Below, piece by piece: positions 43,265 to 52,624 of a stretch of 64,000 bases of DNA. Under the pieces are notes generated by a model that saw only the letters and a list, made by a program, of their open reading frames with translations, searched no databases and was not told where the DNA came from. The stretch lies in assembly GCF_002699205.1 (NCBI RefSeq), contig NZ_PABT01000013.1, forward strand, positions 1 through 64,000, written 5' to 3'. The position numbers were made by a program, and so were the translations under genes. Positions within the stretch are counted from its first letter, which is position 1, and the number at the start of each line of letters is the position of its first letter. Source of the stretch: Allomuricauda sp. (GTDB taxonomy: Bacteria > Bacteroidota > Bacteroidia > Flavobacteriales > Flavobacteriaceae).

Positions 43265-44185
43265 TTGAAAAAAAGGAAGATAGAATTAGCTGTCATCTCA
43301 GATGTCCACTTGGGAACCTACGGATGCCATGCCGACGAACTCATTACCTATCTCAATAGTATCCAGCCCAAGAAGCTTATTTTAAACGGGGACATTATCG
43401 ATATTTGGCAGTTTAGCAAAAGATATTTTCCTCCATCCCATTTGAAGGTCCTGCGAAAGATAATCGGGATGGCATCGAAGGGTACGGAAGTTTACTATAT
43501 TACTGGAAATCATGATGAAATGCTCCGTAAGTTCAGTGATACTTCAATGGGGAATTTTAAAATAACGAACAAGCTGGTCCTTGATCTGGACGGAAAGAAG
43601 GCATGGATTTTCCATGGGGATGTGTTCGATGTTTCCATACAAAATGCCAAATGGCTGGCCAAATTGGGCGGGTACGGTTACGATCTTCTTATTCTGATCA
43701 ATAGTTCCCTCAATTGGTGCCTAGCCAAAATGGGGCGCGAAAAATATTCCTTGTCCAAGCGGATTAAAAACAGTGTCAAAGGAGCTATAAAGTATATCAA
43801 TAATTTTGAGAAGACCGCTGCCGAACTGGCCATTGAAAATCATTATGATTATGTGGTCTGTGGACACATCCATCAACCCAAAAAAGAGGTTTACGAAAAC
43901 AAATATGGTAGCTGCACTTATTTAAACTCCGGCGACTGGGTGGAAAACCTGACCGCTCTGGAATATTCCTTCAAACGTTGGAAAATCTATCATTACAACC
44001 ATGACAGGCTCTCCCCCTTCTTTGTGGATGAAGAGCTAAAGGAGATGGACATGAACGAACTTATTGCTTCCATCACCAACAAGGATGAGATCAACAATGA
44101 AGACGTTGCCAAAGAGTTTTTTAGTGAAAACGAAAAAGATATTGACAATGATTTCTTAGACAATCAAGGCCTGTCTCAAGATTGA
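43265..44185 (+). CDS. UDP-2,3-diacylglucosamine diphosphatase-like phosphoesterase (LpxH-like)
   Basis: 306 residues from a TTG at 43265 (KKRKIELAVISDVHLG); no ATG is available in frame before this and a second TTG is at 43244. Metal-binding motifs are all present: SDVHLG, NGDIIDIW, GNHDE, FHGDVFD and CGHIHQP. By homology it trims UDP-diacylglucosamine to lipid X in lipid A synthesis, at the inner membrane. The last ~60 residues are an acidic tail. Its 3' end overlaps the convergent FAD enzyme by 30 bp. Confidence 0.85.
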   Translation: MKKRKIELAVISDVHLGTYGCHADELITYLNSIQPKKLILNGDIIDIWQFSKRYFPPSHLKVLRKIIGMASKGTEVYYITGNHDEMLRKFSDTSMGNFKITNKLVLDLDGKKAWIFHGDVFDVSIQNAKWLAKLGGYGYDLLILINSSLNWCLAKMGREKYSLSKRIKNSVKGAIKYINNFEKTAAELAIENHYDYVVCGHIHQPKKEVYENKYGSCTYLNSGDWVENLTALEYSFKRWKIYHYNHDRLSPFFVDEELKEMDMNELIASITNKDEINNEDVAKEFFSENEKDIDNDFLDNQGLSQD

Positions 44186-47071
44186 AACCGGGTGCTGCGC
44201 CTCCCTTTTCGTCCCATCCTTAATCTGATGCCTACAACTTGTACCATTTGCCGCTATCAACGTGTCTTCTGAACTTTTCTCCACAGCCGGGAACAACTTA
44301 AGCCCCCCCACCTTCATACTGGTTTCATAATGCTCTTTCTCGTACCCAAAAGAACCTGCCATCCCACAACAACCGGATGGTATGATGGTTACTTTATAGT
44401 TTTTTGGAAGATTGAGCATGTCAAAGGTCACCTTTTGGTTGCTCAACGCTTTTTGGTGACAGTGTCCATGTATTTTAACGCTTCGTTCTTCTTCGGTAAA
44501 ACTATCGGAGGTAATATGTCCGGCCGCAATTTCAGCCGCAAAGAATTCTTCTATCAAAAACGAGTTGGTAGCCAGTTTTTGCAACTGCTCTTTATCGTCG
44601 TGCAAGCGTTGGTATTCATCCCTAAAAGACAAAATGGCCGAAGGTTCCAATCCAACAATGGGCATACCTTCGTTTAAGATATCCTTTAACCTGTCCATAT
44701 TTTTAGCTACCAGCTTTTTGGCTTGCTTCAAATATCCTTTGGACAGATAGGTCCTACCGCTTTCGCCATAAAACAGCTCCACGTCGTAGCCCAACTTGCA
44801 AAGAAGTTCTATCGCATCCTTACCGACCTCAATATCAAGATACTTTACAAATTCATCTATATACAGGATCACCCGTTTTTTGGAAAGGTCAGTTCGCTTT
44901 ACACGATATTTTTTTACATGGTTTTTAAAATTGAATCGGCCTACTTTGGGCAGCGTCCGTTCCGGGGCCACTCCAACAGCTTTTTTTAGCATTCCACCTA
45001 CCGCTTTGGACTCATACATCCAGTTTGTCAAACCAGAGAGCTTACTGCCCAGAGCGTTCAATTGGGTATTATAGGCAAATAGTTTACTTCGTAATGAGTA
45101 GCCATTTGCTTCTTGATAATTATATAGAAATTCGGCCTTTAAGGTTGCCACATCCACATTACTGGGGCATTCACTGGCACAAGCTTTACAGCTCAAACAT
45201 AGATCGAATGCACTTTTGAGCTCTTCGTGGTCAAACCGATTGGTCTTTTCTGAATTGGTCAAAAACTCTCGCAGTGCGTTGGCCCTGCCCCTTGTGGTGT
45301 CCCTTTCGTTTTTGGTGGCTTGATAGCTAGGGCACATGCCCCCGTTCATATGGTGGCTTTTTCTACAATCCCCACTGCCGTTACATTTCTCCGCAGCCCT
45401 TAAGATTCCCTCACTGTCAGAAAAGTCCATCAATGTTTTCACGACGGGTTCCTCTCGATCAATTTCATACCGCAGAGACTCATCCATCGGGTAGGCATCC
45501 ACAATTTTGCCGGGGTTCAATATACCATTGGGATCAAAGAGCGATTTTACCCTTTTCAACAATTCGTAATTGGAATCACCGATCATCAAGGGAATGAACT
45601 CGGCCCTCACAATTCCGTCGCCGTGCTCCCCGCTAAAGCTCCCATGGTACTTCTTGGTAAGTTTCGCCACGTCGGTAGTAATACTTCGGAACAACACCAC
45701 ATCCTCCGATTTCTTAAGATTGAGAATGGGACGCAAATGCAATTCTCCCGCGCCGGCATGGGCATAGTAAACCGCACTTTGGTTGTACCCTTTCATGATC
45801 AGTGAAAATTCACCGATAAAATCCTTCAAATCTTCCAAAGCAACGGCGGTATCTTCAATACAGGCCACTGCTTTCCTGTCCCCTACCATATTTCCCAAAA
45901 GTCCAAGTCCCGCCTTACGTAGCTCAATGGCCTTGTTGATATCTTCTCCGTACAATACAGGACTGGCATAACTTAGTCCTGATTGTTCAATGGTTTTTAG
46001 GAGCTGGGCCAATTGCTGGTCCAGATCTTCTTTGGAATCGGCTTTTACTTCAAGCATCAAAATCGCAGCGGGATCCCCTTCGACAAAAAAGCGGTTCGCC
46101 AGTTGTGCCCTATTGTTTTTGGTACAGTCCAGGATCACCTTATCCATCATTTCGCACAAATGAAGGTTGTGCTGCATTACAGGGGCAACGTCCGACAAAC
46201 AATCTTCCAAAGTTTTATAGTGCGTGGCCACCATAGCTGCGTGTTGGGGCGGCAAATCATCCAACTTAAGGGTTATCTCGGTGGTAAAAGCAAGGGTACC
46301 CTCGCTCCCCGATAACAATTTGCATAGATTGAAGTTCGCATTGACCTCCCCTAAAATATTGTTGTTGAGCAATTCATCTATCGCGTAACCTGTATTTCTT
46401 CTGTGGATACTTGGTTTTGGAAACTCGGATCTTATATTGTTTTGTGTTTCAGGGTTGGAAAGCTCTTCGAACAACTTGTGGTAGATCTTGGCCTCCAACG
46501 TATCTCCTTTCTTCTTTTCTCCAAATTCCTTTTGGGTAATCTCCGAGAAAAACGCATCGCTTCCGTCGGACAGGATACAGCGCATTGCCAACACTTTGTC
46601 CCTGGTGACCCCATATTGAATGGATGTGGTCCCAGATGAATTGTTTCCGACCATACCCCCGATCATGCATCGATTGGAAGTGGAGGTATTCGGCCCAAAG
46701 AAAAGACCAAAAGGCTTCAAATATTGATTGAGTTCGTCACGGACCACACCTGGCTGCACCGTCACTTCCTTATTGTCTTTGTCCAAACTGACAATTTTGG
46801 TGAAATAACGGCTTACATCCACTACAATGCCCTCACCTACACATTGACCCGCCAATGAAGTACCGGCAGTTCTCGGAATTAGGCCCACTTTGTTTGAATT
46901 GGCAAAGGCAATCAATACCTTTAAATCATCATTATTCTTGGGATAGGCCACCGCCATGGGCAGCTTACGGTATACCGAAGCATCGGTTGCATACAATACC
47001 CTGCTCAATTCATCGAACAACAACTCGCCTTCCAAAGCATCTGAAAGGTCTTTTAACAATTTTTTATCCAA
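44156..47071 (-). CDS. Fused FAD-linked dehydrogenase with Fe-S and CCG domains
   Basis: 971 residues. N-terminal FAD_binding_4 domain (PRTAGTSLAGQ, NNSSGTTSIQYG), then the FAD-linked oxidase C-terminal domain (SGEHGDGIVR). Two Cys clusters follow: CNGSGDCRKSHH...MCPSYQ and CLSCKACASECPS, as in GlpC-type Fe-S proteins. A CCG-type motif (GCCGMAGSFGYE) is near the end. Known: such fusions (FAD + Fe-S + CCG) are D-2-hydroxyacid dehydrogenases (D-lactate or D-2-hydroxyglutarate type) that pass electrons to quinone. The substrate is not defined by sequence alone. Confidence 0.9.
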   Translation of the reverse strand: MDKKLLKDLSDALEGELLFDELSRVLYATDASVYRKLPMAVAYPKNNDDLKVLIAFANSNKVGLIPRTAGTSLAGQCVGEGIVVDVSRYFTKIVSLDKDNKEVTVQPGVVRDELNQYLKPFGLFFGPNTSTSNRCMIGGMVGNNSSGTTSIQYGVTRDKVLAMRCILSDGSDAFFSEITQKEFGEKKKGDTLEAKIYHKLFEELSNPETQNNIRSEFPKPSIHRRNTGYAIDELLNNNILGEVNANFNLCKLLSGSEGTLAFTTEITLKLDDLPPQHAAMVATHYKTLEDCLSDVAPVMQHNLHLCEMMDKVILDCTKNNRAQLANRFFVEGDPAAILMLEVKADSKEDLDQQLAQLLKTIEQSGLSYASPVLYGEDINKAIELRKAGLGLLGNMVGDRKAVACIEDTAVALEDLKDFIGEFSLIMKGYNQSAVYYAHAGAGELHLRPILNLKKSEDVVLFRSITTDVAKLTKKYHGSFSGEHGDGIVRAEFIPLMIGDSNYELLKRVKSLFDPNGILNPGKIVDAYPMDESLRYEIDREEPVVKTLMDFSDSEGILRAAEKCNGSGDCRKSHHMNGGMCPSYQATKNERDTTRGRANALREFLTNSEKTNRFDHEELKSAFDLCLSCKACASECPSNVDVATLKAEFLYNYQEANGYSLRSKLFAYNTQLNALGSKLSGLTNWMYESKAVGGMLKKAVGVAPERTLPKVGRFNFKNHVKKYRVKRTDLSKKRVILYIDEFVKYLDIEVGKDAIELLCKLGYDVELFYGESGRTYLSKGYLKQAKKLVAKNMDRLKDILNEGMPIVGLEPSAILSFRDEYQRLHDDKEQLQKLATNSFLIEEFFAAEIAAGHITSDSFTEEERSVKIHGHCHQKALSNQKVTFDMLNLPKNYKVTIIPSGCCGMAGSFGYEKEHYETSMKVGGLKLFPAVEKSSEDTLIAANGTSCRHQIKDGTKREAQHPVSILRQALIV

Positions 47072-47159
47072 TTTGGAATACTTTTTGGGAACTAATATTG
47101 TTTTTGATTCGTAAATCTAACACAAAACTATCTCTAATTTTTAACTTAACGAGGACCTC

Positions 47160-47654
47160 ATGAAGATTACCACATTATTTTCAGTATTTATTTTGTTTGC
47201 AACAGCCAGCCTAAGTGCGCAAAACATATCGGAACATGCCCTGGGACTTAGATTGGGAGACAGTGACGGCTTCGGGGCCGAGATTTCTTACCAAAAATCC
47301 ATTGGGCAGTACCACCGGGCCGAATTTGATCTAGGTTGGAGGGACAGCAGGGATTTTGACGCCTTCAAACTGACCGGATTGTACCAATGGGTGCATCAGT
47401 TGGATGGCAATTTTAATTGGTATTATGGTGTTGGCGGTGGATTGGGCAGCGTAGATTTTGATTATCCCGGTCTGGATGATGACAACGATGGCCTTTTTGT
47501 GTTCGCGGCAGGTGATATTGGTGTAGAGTACGATTTTGACATCCCATTGCTACTATCACTGGATTTTAGGCCTGAAATCGGCCTGGTTGGATATGACGGC
47601 TTTGACAACGACTTTGATTTTGACATCGCATTGGGCATCCGATATCAATTCTAA
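47160..47654 (+). CDS. Secreted outer-membrane beta-barrel-like protein
   Basis: 164 residues with a signal peptide ending SLSAQ. The mature part is made of alternating strands with aromatic girdles (LGLRLGDSDGFGAEISYQKSI, AEFDLGWRDSRD, FNWYYGVGGGLGSVDFDY) and ends IALGIRYQF, a typical outer-membrane final strand with a terminal Phe. A DDDNDG loop may bind calcium. Function is unknown. It is divergent from the FAD enzyme. Confidence 0.72.
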   Translation: MKITTLFSVFILFATASLSAQNISEHALGLRLGDSDGFGAEISYQKSIGQYHRAEFDLGWRDSRDFDAFKLTGLYQWVHQLDGNFNWYYGVGGGLGSVDFDYPGLDDDNDGLFVFAAGDIGVEYDFDIPLLLSLDFRPEIGLVGYDGFDNDFDFDIALGIRYQF

Positions 47655-47673
47655 TTAAGAAAATTTTATAACG

Positions 47674-47708
47674 AACCCTTGGCACATCCAAAAGCCAAGG
47701 GTTTTTTT
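47674..47708 (+). terminator. Rho-independent terminator
   Basis: AACCCTTGGC / GCCAAGGGTT with a 10-base loop and a run of T's, 20 bp past the barrel gene. Confidence 0.9.
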
Positions 47709-47751
47709 ATGCCATAAGTATTGAATACCTTAGCACCCTAAACATTTTGAA

Positions 47752-48873
47752 ATGAAAAGACTATTTGCAATAACCTTAGGGGTTCTATTTTTGGCCTCTT
47801 GTAATTCTGACCCTAAAGGATACACTTTAAATGGTACTATATCCGGTGAACCCGAAAATGGCACCCAAGTATTTTTAAAGACCACTGATTCCATAAATCA
47901 ACTGATCGACATTGATACCGCCACAGTTGAAAATGGTTTGTTCAGCTTTACCGGGGAGCAAGCCGAACCGAAAATGCACTACCTATTTATTGATAAAATT
48001 CGCGGCAATGTCCCTGTGATCATTGAAAACGGAACTATTGAAGTGGAATTTCAAAAGGATAGTATTGATCAAGCAAAGATCAAGGGGACCGAACAAAACG
48101 ATTTGTTCATGGATTTTTTAATAGAATCCCGGAAACTATCGCAACGTGCAAGATCTATGCAAGACGATATGCGCATAGCAGCACAGCAAAGAGATACAGC
48201 TACGGTTACGGCTTTGCGCGAAGAGTTTATCGAGTTCCAGGAAGATGCGAAAAACTTTAACACGAACTTTGCCAAGGAGAATCCCAATGCTTATGTCTCT
48301 GTTTTGATCATTGGCAACCTAATGGCCACCAAAGCACTTCCTGTGGATGAAATCAAAACCATGTTCGACGGGCTTTCCCCTGAAATGAAAGCAACCGAAC
48401 CTGGAAAGAAAATTGAGGAACAACTCGAAAATCTAAAATCCACTCAAATAGGAGCAGTGGCACCCGACTTTTCTGCCCCCACCCCTACTGGAGACACACT
48501 GGCGTTGAGCGATGTAACCTCTAAGGCCAAGCTCACCTTGGTGGATTTTTGGGCAGCTTGGTGCAGACCTTGCCGTATGGAAAACCCCAACATTGTTTCG
48601 GTGTACAACAAATACCATGAAAGAGGTTTTGACGTTTTAGGTGTTTCCTTGGACAACCAAGAAGAGCATTGGAAAAATGCTATTGAGTCAGATAGTTTGG
48701 TTTGGAACCACATCTCCAATTTAAAGCGTTTTCAAGACCCTATTGCTCGTTTGTACAACATTGATGCAATTCCTGCCGCTTTTTTATTGGACGAAAACAG
48801 GGTGATCGTTGCAAGGGATTTAAGAGGTCCTGCTTTGGAACAAAAAGTAGCTGAGATACTGGGCAAGAGTTAA
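47752..48873 (+). CDS. TlpA/ResA-like thioredoxin lipoprotein with DUF4369
   Basis: 373 residues. The lipoprotein signal ends FLASC. Residues ~25-125 are DUF4369 (YTLNGTISGEPENGTQVFLK), then a helical linker. The C-terminal ~140 residues are a TlpA-like thioredoxin fold with the active site Cys271-Arg-Pro-Cys274 in DFWAAWCRPC, preceded by VAPDFSAPTPTGDTLALSDV. It should reduce disulfides in the periplasm, for example for cytochrome c maturation or wall proteins. DUF4369 fusions are typical of Bacteroidetes. Confidence 0.92.
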   Translation: MKRLFAITLGVLFLASCNSDPKGYTLNGTISGEPENGTQVFLKTTDSINQLIDIDTATVENGLFSFTGEQAEPKMHYLFIDKIRGNVPVIIENGTIEVEFQKDSIDQAKIKGTEQNDLFMDFLIESRKLSQRARSMQDDMRIAAQQRDTATVTALREEFIEFQEDAKNFNTNFAKENPNAYVSVLIIGNLMATKALPVDEIKTMFDGLSPEMKATEPGKKIEEQLENLKSTQIGAVAPDFSAPTPTGDTLALSDVTSKAKLTLVDFWAAWCRPCRMENPNIVSVYNKYHERGFDVLGVSLDNQEEHWKNAIESDSLVWNHISNLKRFQDPIARLYNIDAIPAAFLLDENRVIVARDLRGPALEQKVAEILGKS

Positions 48874-48899
48874 TTCAAACCCTATAACCAAGTGATAAT

Positions 48900-48929
48900 G
48901 GTCTTGATTCGTTCAAGGCCTTTTTTATT
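48900..48929 (+). terminator. Rho-independent terminator
   Basis: GGTCTTGA / TCAAGGCC with a 5-base loop and a T-tract, between the thioredoxin gene and the convergent rhomboid gene. Confidence 0.85.
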
Positions 48930-48932
48930 GGA

Positions 48933-49583
48933 TTATATTTTGCCCATCTTTTCCAACACAAACAGTATAACGATGGGAATGGCCAAGAGTACCACAACCA
49001 AAGTATCCGTAAAAAAAAGTTCCGGTTTAAAAAGCAAGGTGGTCGCATAACCTCCAATGGCGCCACCAAAGTGGGCGGTATGCCCAATGTTGCCCAATCT
49101 ACTCTTCATTCCATAAATGGAATACAACAAATAAGCAATACCCAAAACATAGGCCGGTAATGGTATGGGGATGAACATAAACCCCAGCTGCATATCGGGG
49201 TTCAACAATATAGCGGCATAAAGAATGCCCATCACGGCACCACTGGCCCCAACAGCACTATAAAAAGGTTCGTCCTTATGAAAAAATAGCGCAAGCAGGC
49301 TCCCTGCCAACAAGCTAACAAAATAAATGATCAAAAATTTACCGGGACCGAACCAACTGATGACCACATCGGCAAAAAAATAGAGGGTAAACATGTTTAG
49401 AAATAAATGGGAAATGTCCACATGTAAAAACCCCGAGGTCACCATTCGTTCACGCTGGCCCGCCTGTATGGCGTTGATACTGAACTTATATCTATCAAAA
49501 AAAGCCACACTGTTGAATCCACGTAGTGATACCAATACATTGGCAGCCATAATGGCTATAGTCGCGATATGTAAATTGAGCAT
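48933..49583 (-). CDS. Rhomboid-family intramembrane serine protease
   Basis: 216 residues with six or more spans. The nucleophile Ser114 is in GASGAVMG and the catalytic His171 in TAHFGG. The loop-1 region (HVDISHLFLNMFTLYFF, with the conserved HxxxN) precedes them. It cuts transmembrane substrates inside the inner membrane; the substrates are unknown. Its promoter faces the lipid A acyltransferase promoter. Confidence 0.93.
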   Translation of the reverse strand: MLNLHIATIAIMAANVLVSLRGFNSVAFFDRYKFSINAIQAGQRERMVTSGFLHVDISHLFLNMFTLYFFADVVISWFGPGKFLIIYFVSLLAGSLLALFFHKDEPFYSAVGASGAVMGILYAAILLNPDMQLGFMFIPIPLPAYVLGIAYLLYSIYGMKSRLGNIGHTAHFGGAIGGYATTLLFKPELFFTDTLVVVLLAIPIVILFVLEKMGKI

Positions 49584-49602
49584 GTAAGTAACGGTTTGGG
49601 TT

Positions 49603-49620
49603 CAAATATAGTTATATTTG
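49603..49620. promoter_or_regulatory. Face-to-face -7 promoter elements
   Basis: CAAATATA-GT-TATATTTG: a TATATTTG on each strand, two bases apart. The minus one serves the rhomboid gene, the plus one the acyltransferase. Each promoter's -33 region would lie across the other, so only one can be used at a time. Confidence 0.6.
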
Positions 49621-49636
49621 CACACAAGAATAGTCT

Positions 49637-50554
49637 ATGCAGCTAGTAGTTTATATCCTTGTTTATCCATTGCTCTGGTTGATTTCCAGACTTCCTTTTA
49701 AAGTCATTTATTTTATTTCCGATGGTACTTATGTGCTCTTGTACCACGTAATAGGATATCGTAAAAAAGTGGTGCGCAACAATTTAGCGCTTGTTTTTCC
49801 GGAAAAATCGAAAGAAGAACGATTGTTGATCGAAAAAAAATTCTTTAGGCACATGTGCGACATATTCTTGGAAATGATGAAGACCATGGGCATGAGCAAA
49901 GAAGAAATCCAAGAACGGTTTACCGTAACCAATATTGAGCTGCTCAATGGGTTGGAGAACAAAGGTCTCAACACCATGCTAATGCTTCCCCATTACGCCA
50001 GTTGGGAGTGGGTACTGTCCTTAAATCTTCAAATAATATCCAAAGGCTATGGTATTTACCAAAAAGTGGAAAACAAGTATTTTGATAAATTGGTAAGGGA
50101 CATCCGAGGCAAATACAATACCGAACTGATATCGACCAGGGAATGCAGAAAAATCCTGAAGGCAGCGGAAGAAAGCAATGAACTGTTGATGGTGGGTATC
50201 ATCAGTGATCAATCGCCCATGGTGAGCAGGACCAAATACTGGACCGATTTTATGGGCATTGTGGTTCCGGCCCATGTTGGTGGAGAAGAAATCTGTAAAG
50301 CAAACGATTTTATTCCCGTGTACCTAAAGGTTCGGAAAAAGAAAAGGGGATATTACGAGGGAACTTTCAAAATACTTACAGAAAACCCCACCGAAGTCCC
50401 GAATTATCAAATCACGGATGCATTCTTACGGGAAACCGAAAAATCCATTCGTGAAGCTCCGGAATATTATTTCTGGACACACAAACGATGGAAACATAAG
50501 GATAAAGTCCCTGAGGAATTTAAACAAAAAACCACCAAGGAAATCGAAGCTTAG
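49637..50554 (+). CDS. Lipid A biosynthesis acyltransferase (LpxL/HtrB-like)
   Basis: 305 residues. An N-terminal membrane helix (QLVVYILVYPLLWLISRL) is followed by YRKKVVRNNLALVFPEKSKEER. The catalytic H-x4-E motif is in LPHYASWEWVL, and the later SDQSPMVSRTKYWTDFMG is family typical, as is YFWTHKRWKHK near the end. It adds a secondary acyl chain to lipid A at the inner membrane. Its 3' end overlaps the convergent glmM by 4 bp. Confidence 0.9.
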   Translation: MQLVVYILVYPLLWLISRLPFKVIYFISDGTYVLLYHVIGYRKKVVRNNLALVFPEKSKEERLLIEKKFFRHMCDIFLEMMKTMGMSKEEIQERFTVTNIELLNGLENKGLNTMLMLPHYASWEWVLSLNLQIISKGYGIYQKVENKYFDKLVRDIRGKYNTELISTRECRKILKAAEESNELLMVGIISDQSPMVSRTKYWTDFMGIVVPAHVGGEEICKANDFIPVYLKVRKKKRGYYEGTFKILTENPTEVPNYQITDAFLRETEKSIREAPEYYFWTHKRWKHKDKVPEEFKQKTTKEIEA

Positions 50555-51939
50555 ATTCCTGCCACTTCCTTGATTTCCCCAATAATACGATCGGCCAAGT
50601 CATCAGCCTCTTGTTGTGACTTAGCTTCTGTATAAATCCTGATAATGGGCTCCGTATTGGATTTTCTCAAATGCACCCAGTTTTCGGGAAAATCGATTTT
50701 TACCCCGTCAATTGTGGACACCTGTTCATTTTTATATTTTTCGTGCATGGCTTCCAAAAGAGCATCCACATCCAAATCGGGAGTCAATTGTATCTTCTTT
50801 TTACTCATAAAATAGCTGGGGTAGCTGGCACGCAGTTCGGCCACGGTCCCACCTTTTTCCGCCATCAACATCAAGAACAAAGCGGTTCCCACCAAGGCAT
50901 CCCGGCCATAATGACTTTCGGGATAAATGATCCCACCATTTCCTTCTCCCCCAATAATGGCATTGTTTTCCTTCATTTTGGTCACCACATTGACTTCTCC
51001 TACCGCAGCAGCTTCATAAGTGCCTCCGTGCTTTTCGGTAATATCACGCAACGCCCTGGAAGATGAAAGGTTGGAAACAGTGTTCCCTTTGGTTTTGCCC
51101 AATACATAATCAGCACAGGCCACCAAAGTGTATTCCTCACCAAACATTTCACCGTCATTGCTGATAAATGCCAAACGGTCCACATCGGGATCCACAACAA
51201 TTCCAAAATCAGCTTTTTCCTCCACTACTTTTTTGCAGATATCCCCCAAATGCTCTTTCAAAGGCTCCGGATTGTGTGGGAAATGTCCCGTAGGTTCACA
51301 ATAAAGTTTGACCACTTCCACCCCGAGTTCCTTCAATAATTTTGGGATTGCGATACCTCCAGTGGAATTAACGCCATCGACCACAACTTTAAAACCGGCT
51401 TTTTTTATGGTCTCCGCATCCACCAAAGGCAATTCCAAAACTTCATCAATATGGATATCGATATACGAGTCATTTTTAATGATCTCACCCAAATCGTCCA
51501 CTTCGGCAAAGTCAAAATCCTCTTTTTCCGCCAAGGCCAATATTTTGGCCCCTTGCGCTGCATCCAAAAATTCACCCCGCTCGTTCAACAGTTTAAGGGC
51601 GTTCCATTGTTTGGGGTTATGACTGGCGGTCAATATGATCCCTCCGTCAGCTTTTTCCAATGGAACAGCAATTTCTACCGTGGGTGTAGTGGAAAGCCCC
51701 AAATCAATCACATCAATTCCCAAACCAACCAATGTGGAAACCACCAAGTTCTGGATCATCTCACCAGACAATCGGGCATCCCTTCCAATGACCACTTTTA
51801 AATCCCCCTTATTGGAATACGTTTTTAACCAGGACCCGTAAGCCGCTGCAAATTTAACCGCATCCAAAGGCGTTAGGTTCTCGTTTGTGTTTCCCCCAAT
51901 GGTTCCTCGTATTCCAGAAATTGATTTGATAAGTGTCAT
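50551..51939 (-). CDS. glmM: Phosphoglucosamine mutase (GlmM-type phosphohexomutase)
   Basis: 462 residues. The phosphoserine loop TASHNP has Ser106; magnesium ligands are in DPDVDRLAF; the sugar loop is GEGNGG and the phosphate-binding loop RKSNTEPIIRIYTEA. The N-terminal SISGIRGTIGG is standard. It makes glucosamine-1-phosphate for peptidoglycan and lipid A. Members of the family with phosphomannomutase or phosphoglucomutase activity cannot be excluded. Confidence 0.9.
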   Translation of the reverse strand: MTLIKSISGIRGTIGGNTNENLTPLDAVKFAAAYGSWLKTYSNKGDLKVVIGRDARLSGEMIQNLVVSTLVGLGIDVIDLGLSTTPTVEIAVPLEKADGGIILTASHNPKQWNALKLLNERGEFLDAAQGAKILALAEKEDFDFAEVDDLGEIIKNDSYIDIHIDEVLELPLVDAETIKKAGFKVVVDGVNSTGGIAIPKLLKELGVEVVKLYCEPTGHFPHNPEPLKEHLGDICKKVVEEKADFGIVVDPDVDRLAFISNDGEMFGEEYTLVACADYVLGKTKGNTVSNLSSSRALRDITEKHGGTYEAAAVGEVNVVTKMKENNAIIGGEGNGGIIYPESHYGRDALVGTALFLMLMAEKGGTVAELRASYPSYFMSKKKIQLTPDLDVDALLEAMHEKYKNEQVSTIDGVKIDFPENWVHLRKSNTEPIIRIYTEAKSQQEADDLADRIIGEIKEVAGI

Positions 51940-51959
51940 AATTGTTGAAAAAGTTTTTG

Positions 51960-51988
51960 CAAATATAGTCTTGCATATCCGATTCCAA
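51960..51988 (-). promoter_or_regulatory. glmM promoter, TTG-N18-TATATTTG
   Basis: Minus strand: TTG (51988-51986), 18 bases, TATATTTG (51967-51960), 20 bp before the ATG. It has the same spacer length as the aroC promoter. Confidence 0.75.
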
Positions 51989-52030
51989 GTTTTGAATTTG
52001 TAAATTTCGACAGAAAAGGAATTTGCCCCG

Positions 52031-52624
52031 ATGAACTTCTTAGCTCACATCTATCTCTCATTTGATGACCAGGAAATCACCTTGGGCAATTTCATTGCGG
52101 ACCATATTCGGGGCAACAAGTACAAACACTTTCCCGAGAAAATCCAAAAAGGCATTCTTTTGCATCGGGAAATAGACACCTTTACCGATGCCCATCCCGT
52201 TGTGAGACAAAGCAGTAAGCGCCTTCACAAAAATTACAGTCATTACAGCAGGGTTATCGTTGATATTTACTACGATCATTTTTTGGCCAAAAACTGGAAT
52301 GATTATTCCGATACACCATTGGATGAATATGTGGAGGACTTCTACGATATGTTGGAGGACAATTATGAAATCCTCCCCATGGCCACCAAACGGATGATGC
52401 CCTATATGATTGCGGACAATTGGTTGTTGAATTATGCGAATTTGGCCGGGATTGACCGCGTTCTCAATGGAATGAACCGACGAACCAAGAATAGATCCAG
52501 GATGAATTTTGCAATTTTGGACCTTGAAGAACACTATATTGATTTTGAAAACGAATTCACATCATTTTTTAAAGAATTGATTACCTTTTCCAACCAAAAA
52601 TTTATTTCTCTATGCAAAGATTAA
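52031..52624 (+). CDS. acpH: Acyl carrier protein phosphodiesterase
   Basis: 197 residues. AcpH motifs: MNFLAHIYLSFDDQEITLGNF, GILLHREIDTFTDAHP (metal ligands) and YDHFLAKNW. It removes the 4'-phosphopantetheine group from holo-ACP. Its 3' end overlaps the start of the ggt gene by 13 bp, so translation may be coupled. Confidence 0.9.
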   Translation: MNFLAHIYLSFDDQEITLGNFIADHIRGNKYKHFPEKIQKGILLHREIDTFTDAHPVVRQSSKRLHKNYSHYSRVIVDIYYDHFLAKNWNDYSDTPLDEYVEDFYDMLEDNYEILPMATKRMMPYMIADNWLLNYANLAGIDRVLNGMNRRTKNRSRMNFAILDLEEHYIDFENEFTSFFKELITFSNQKFISLCKD

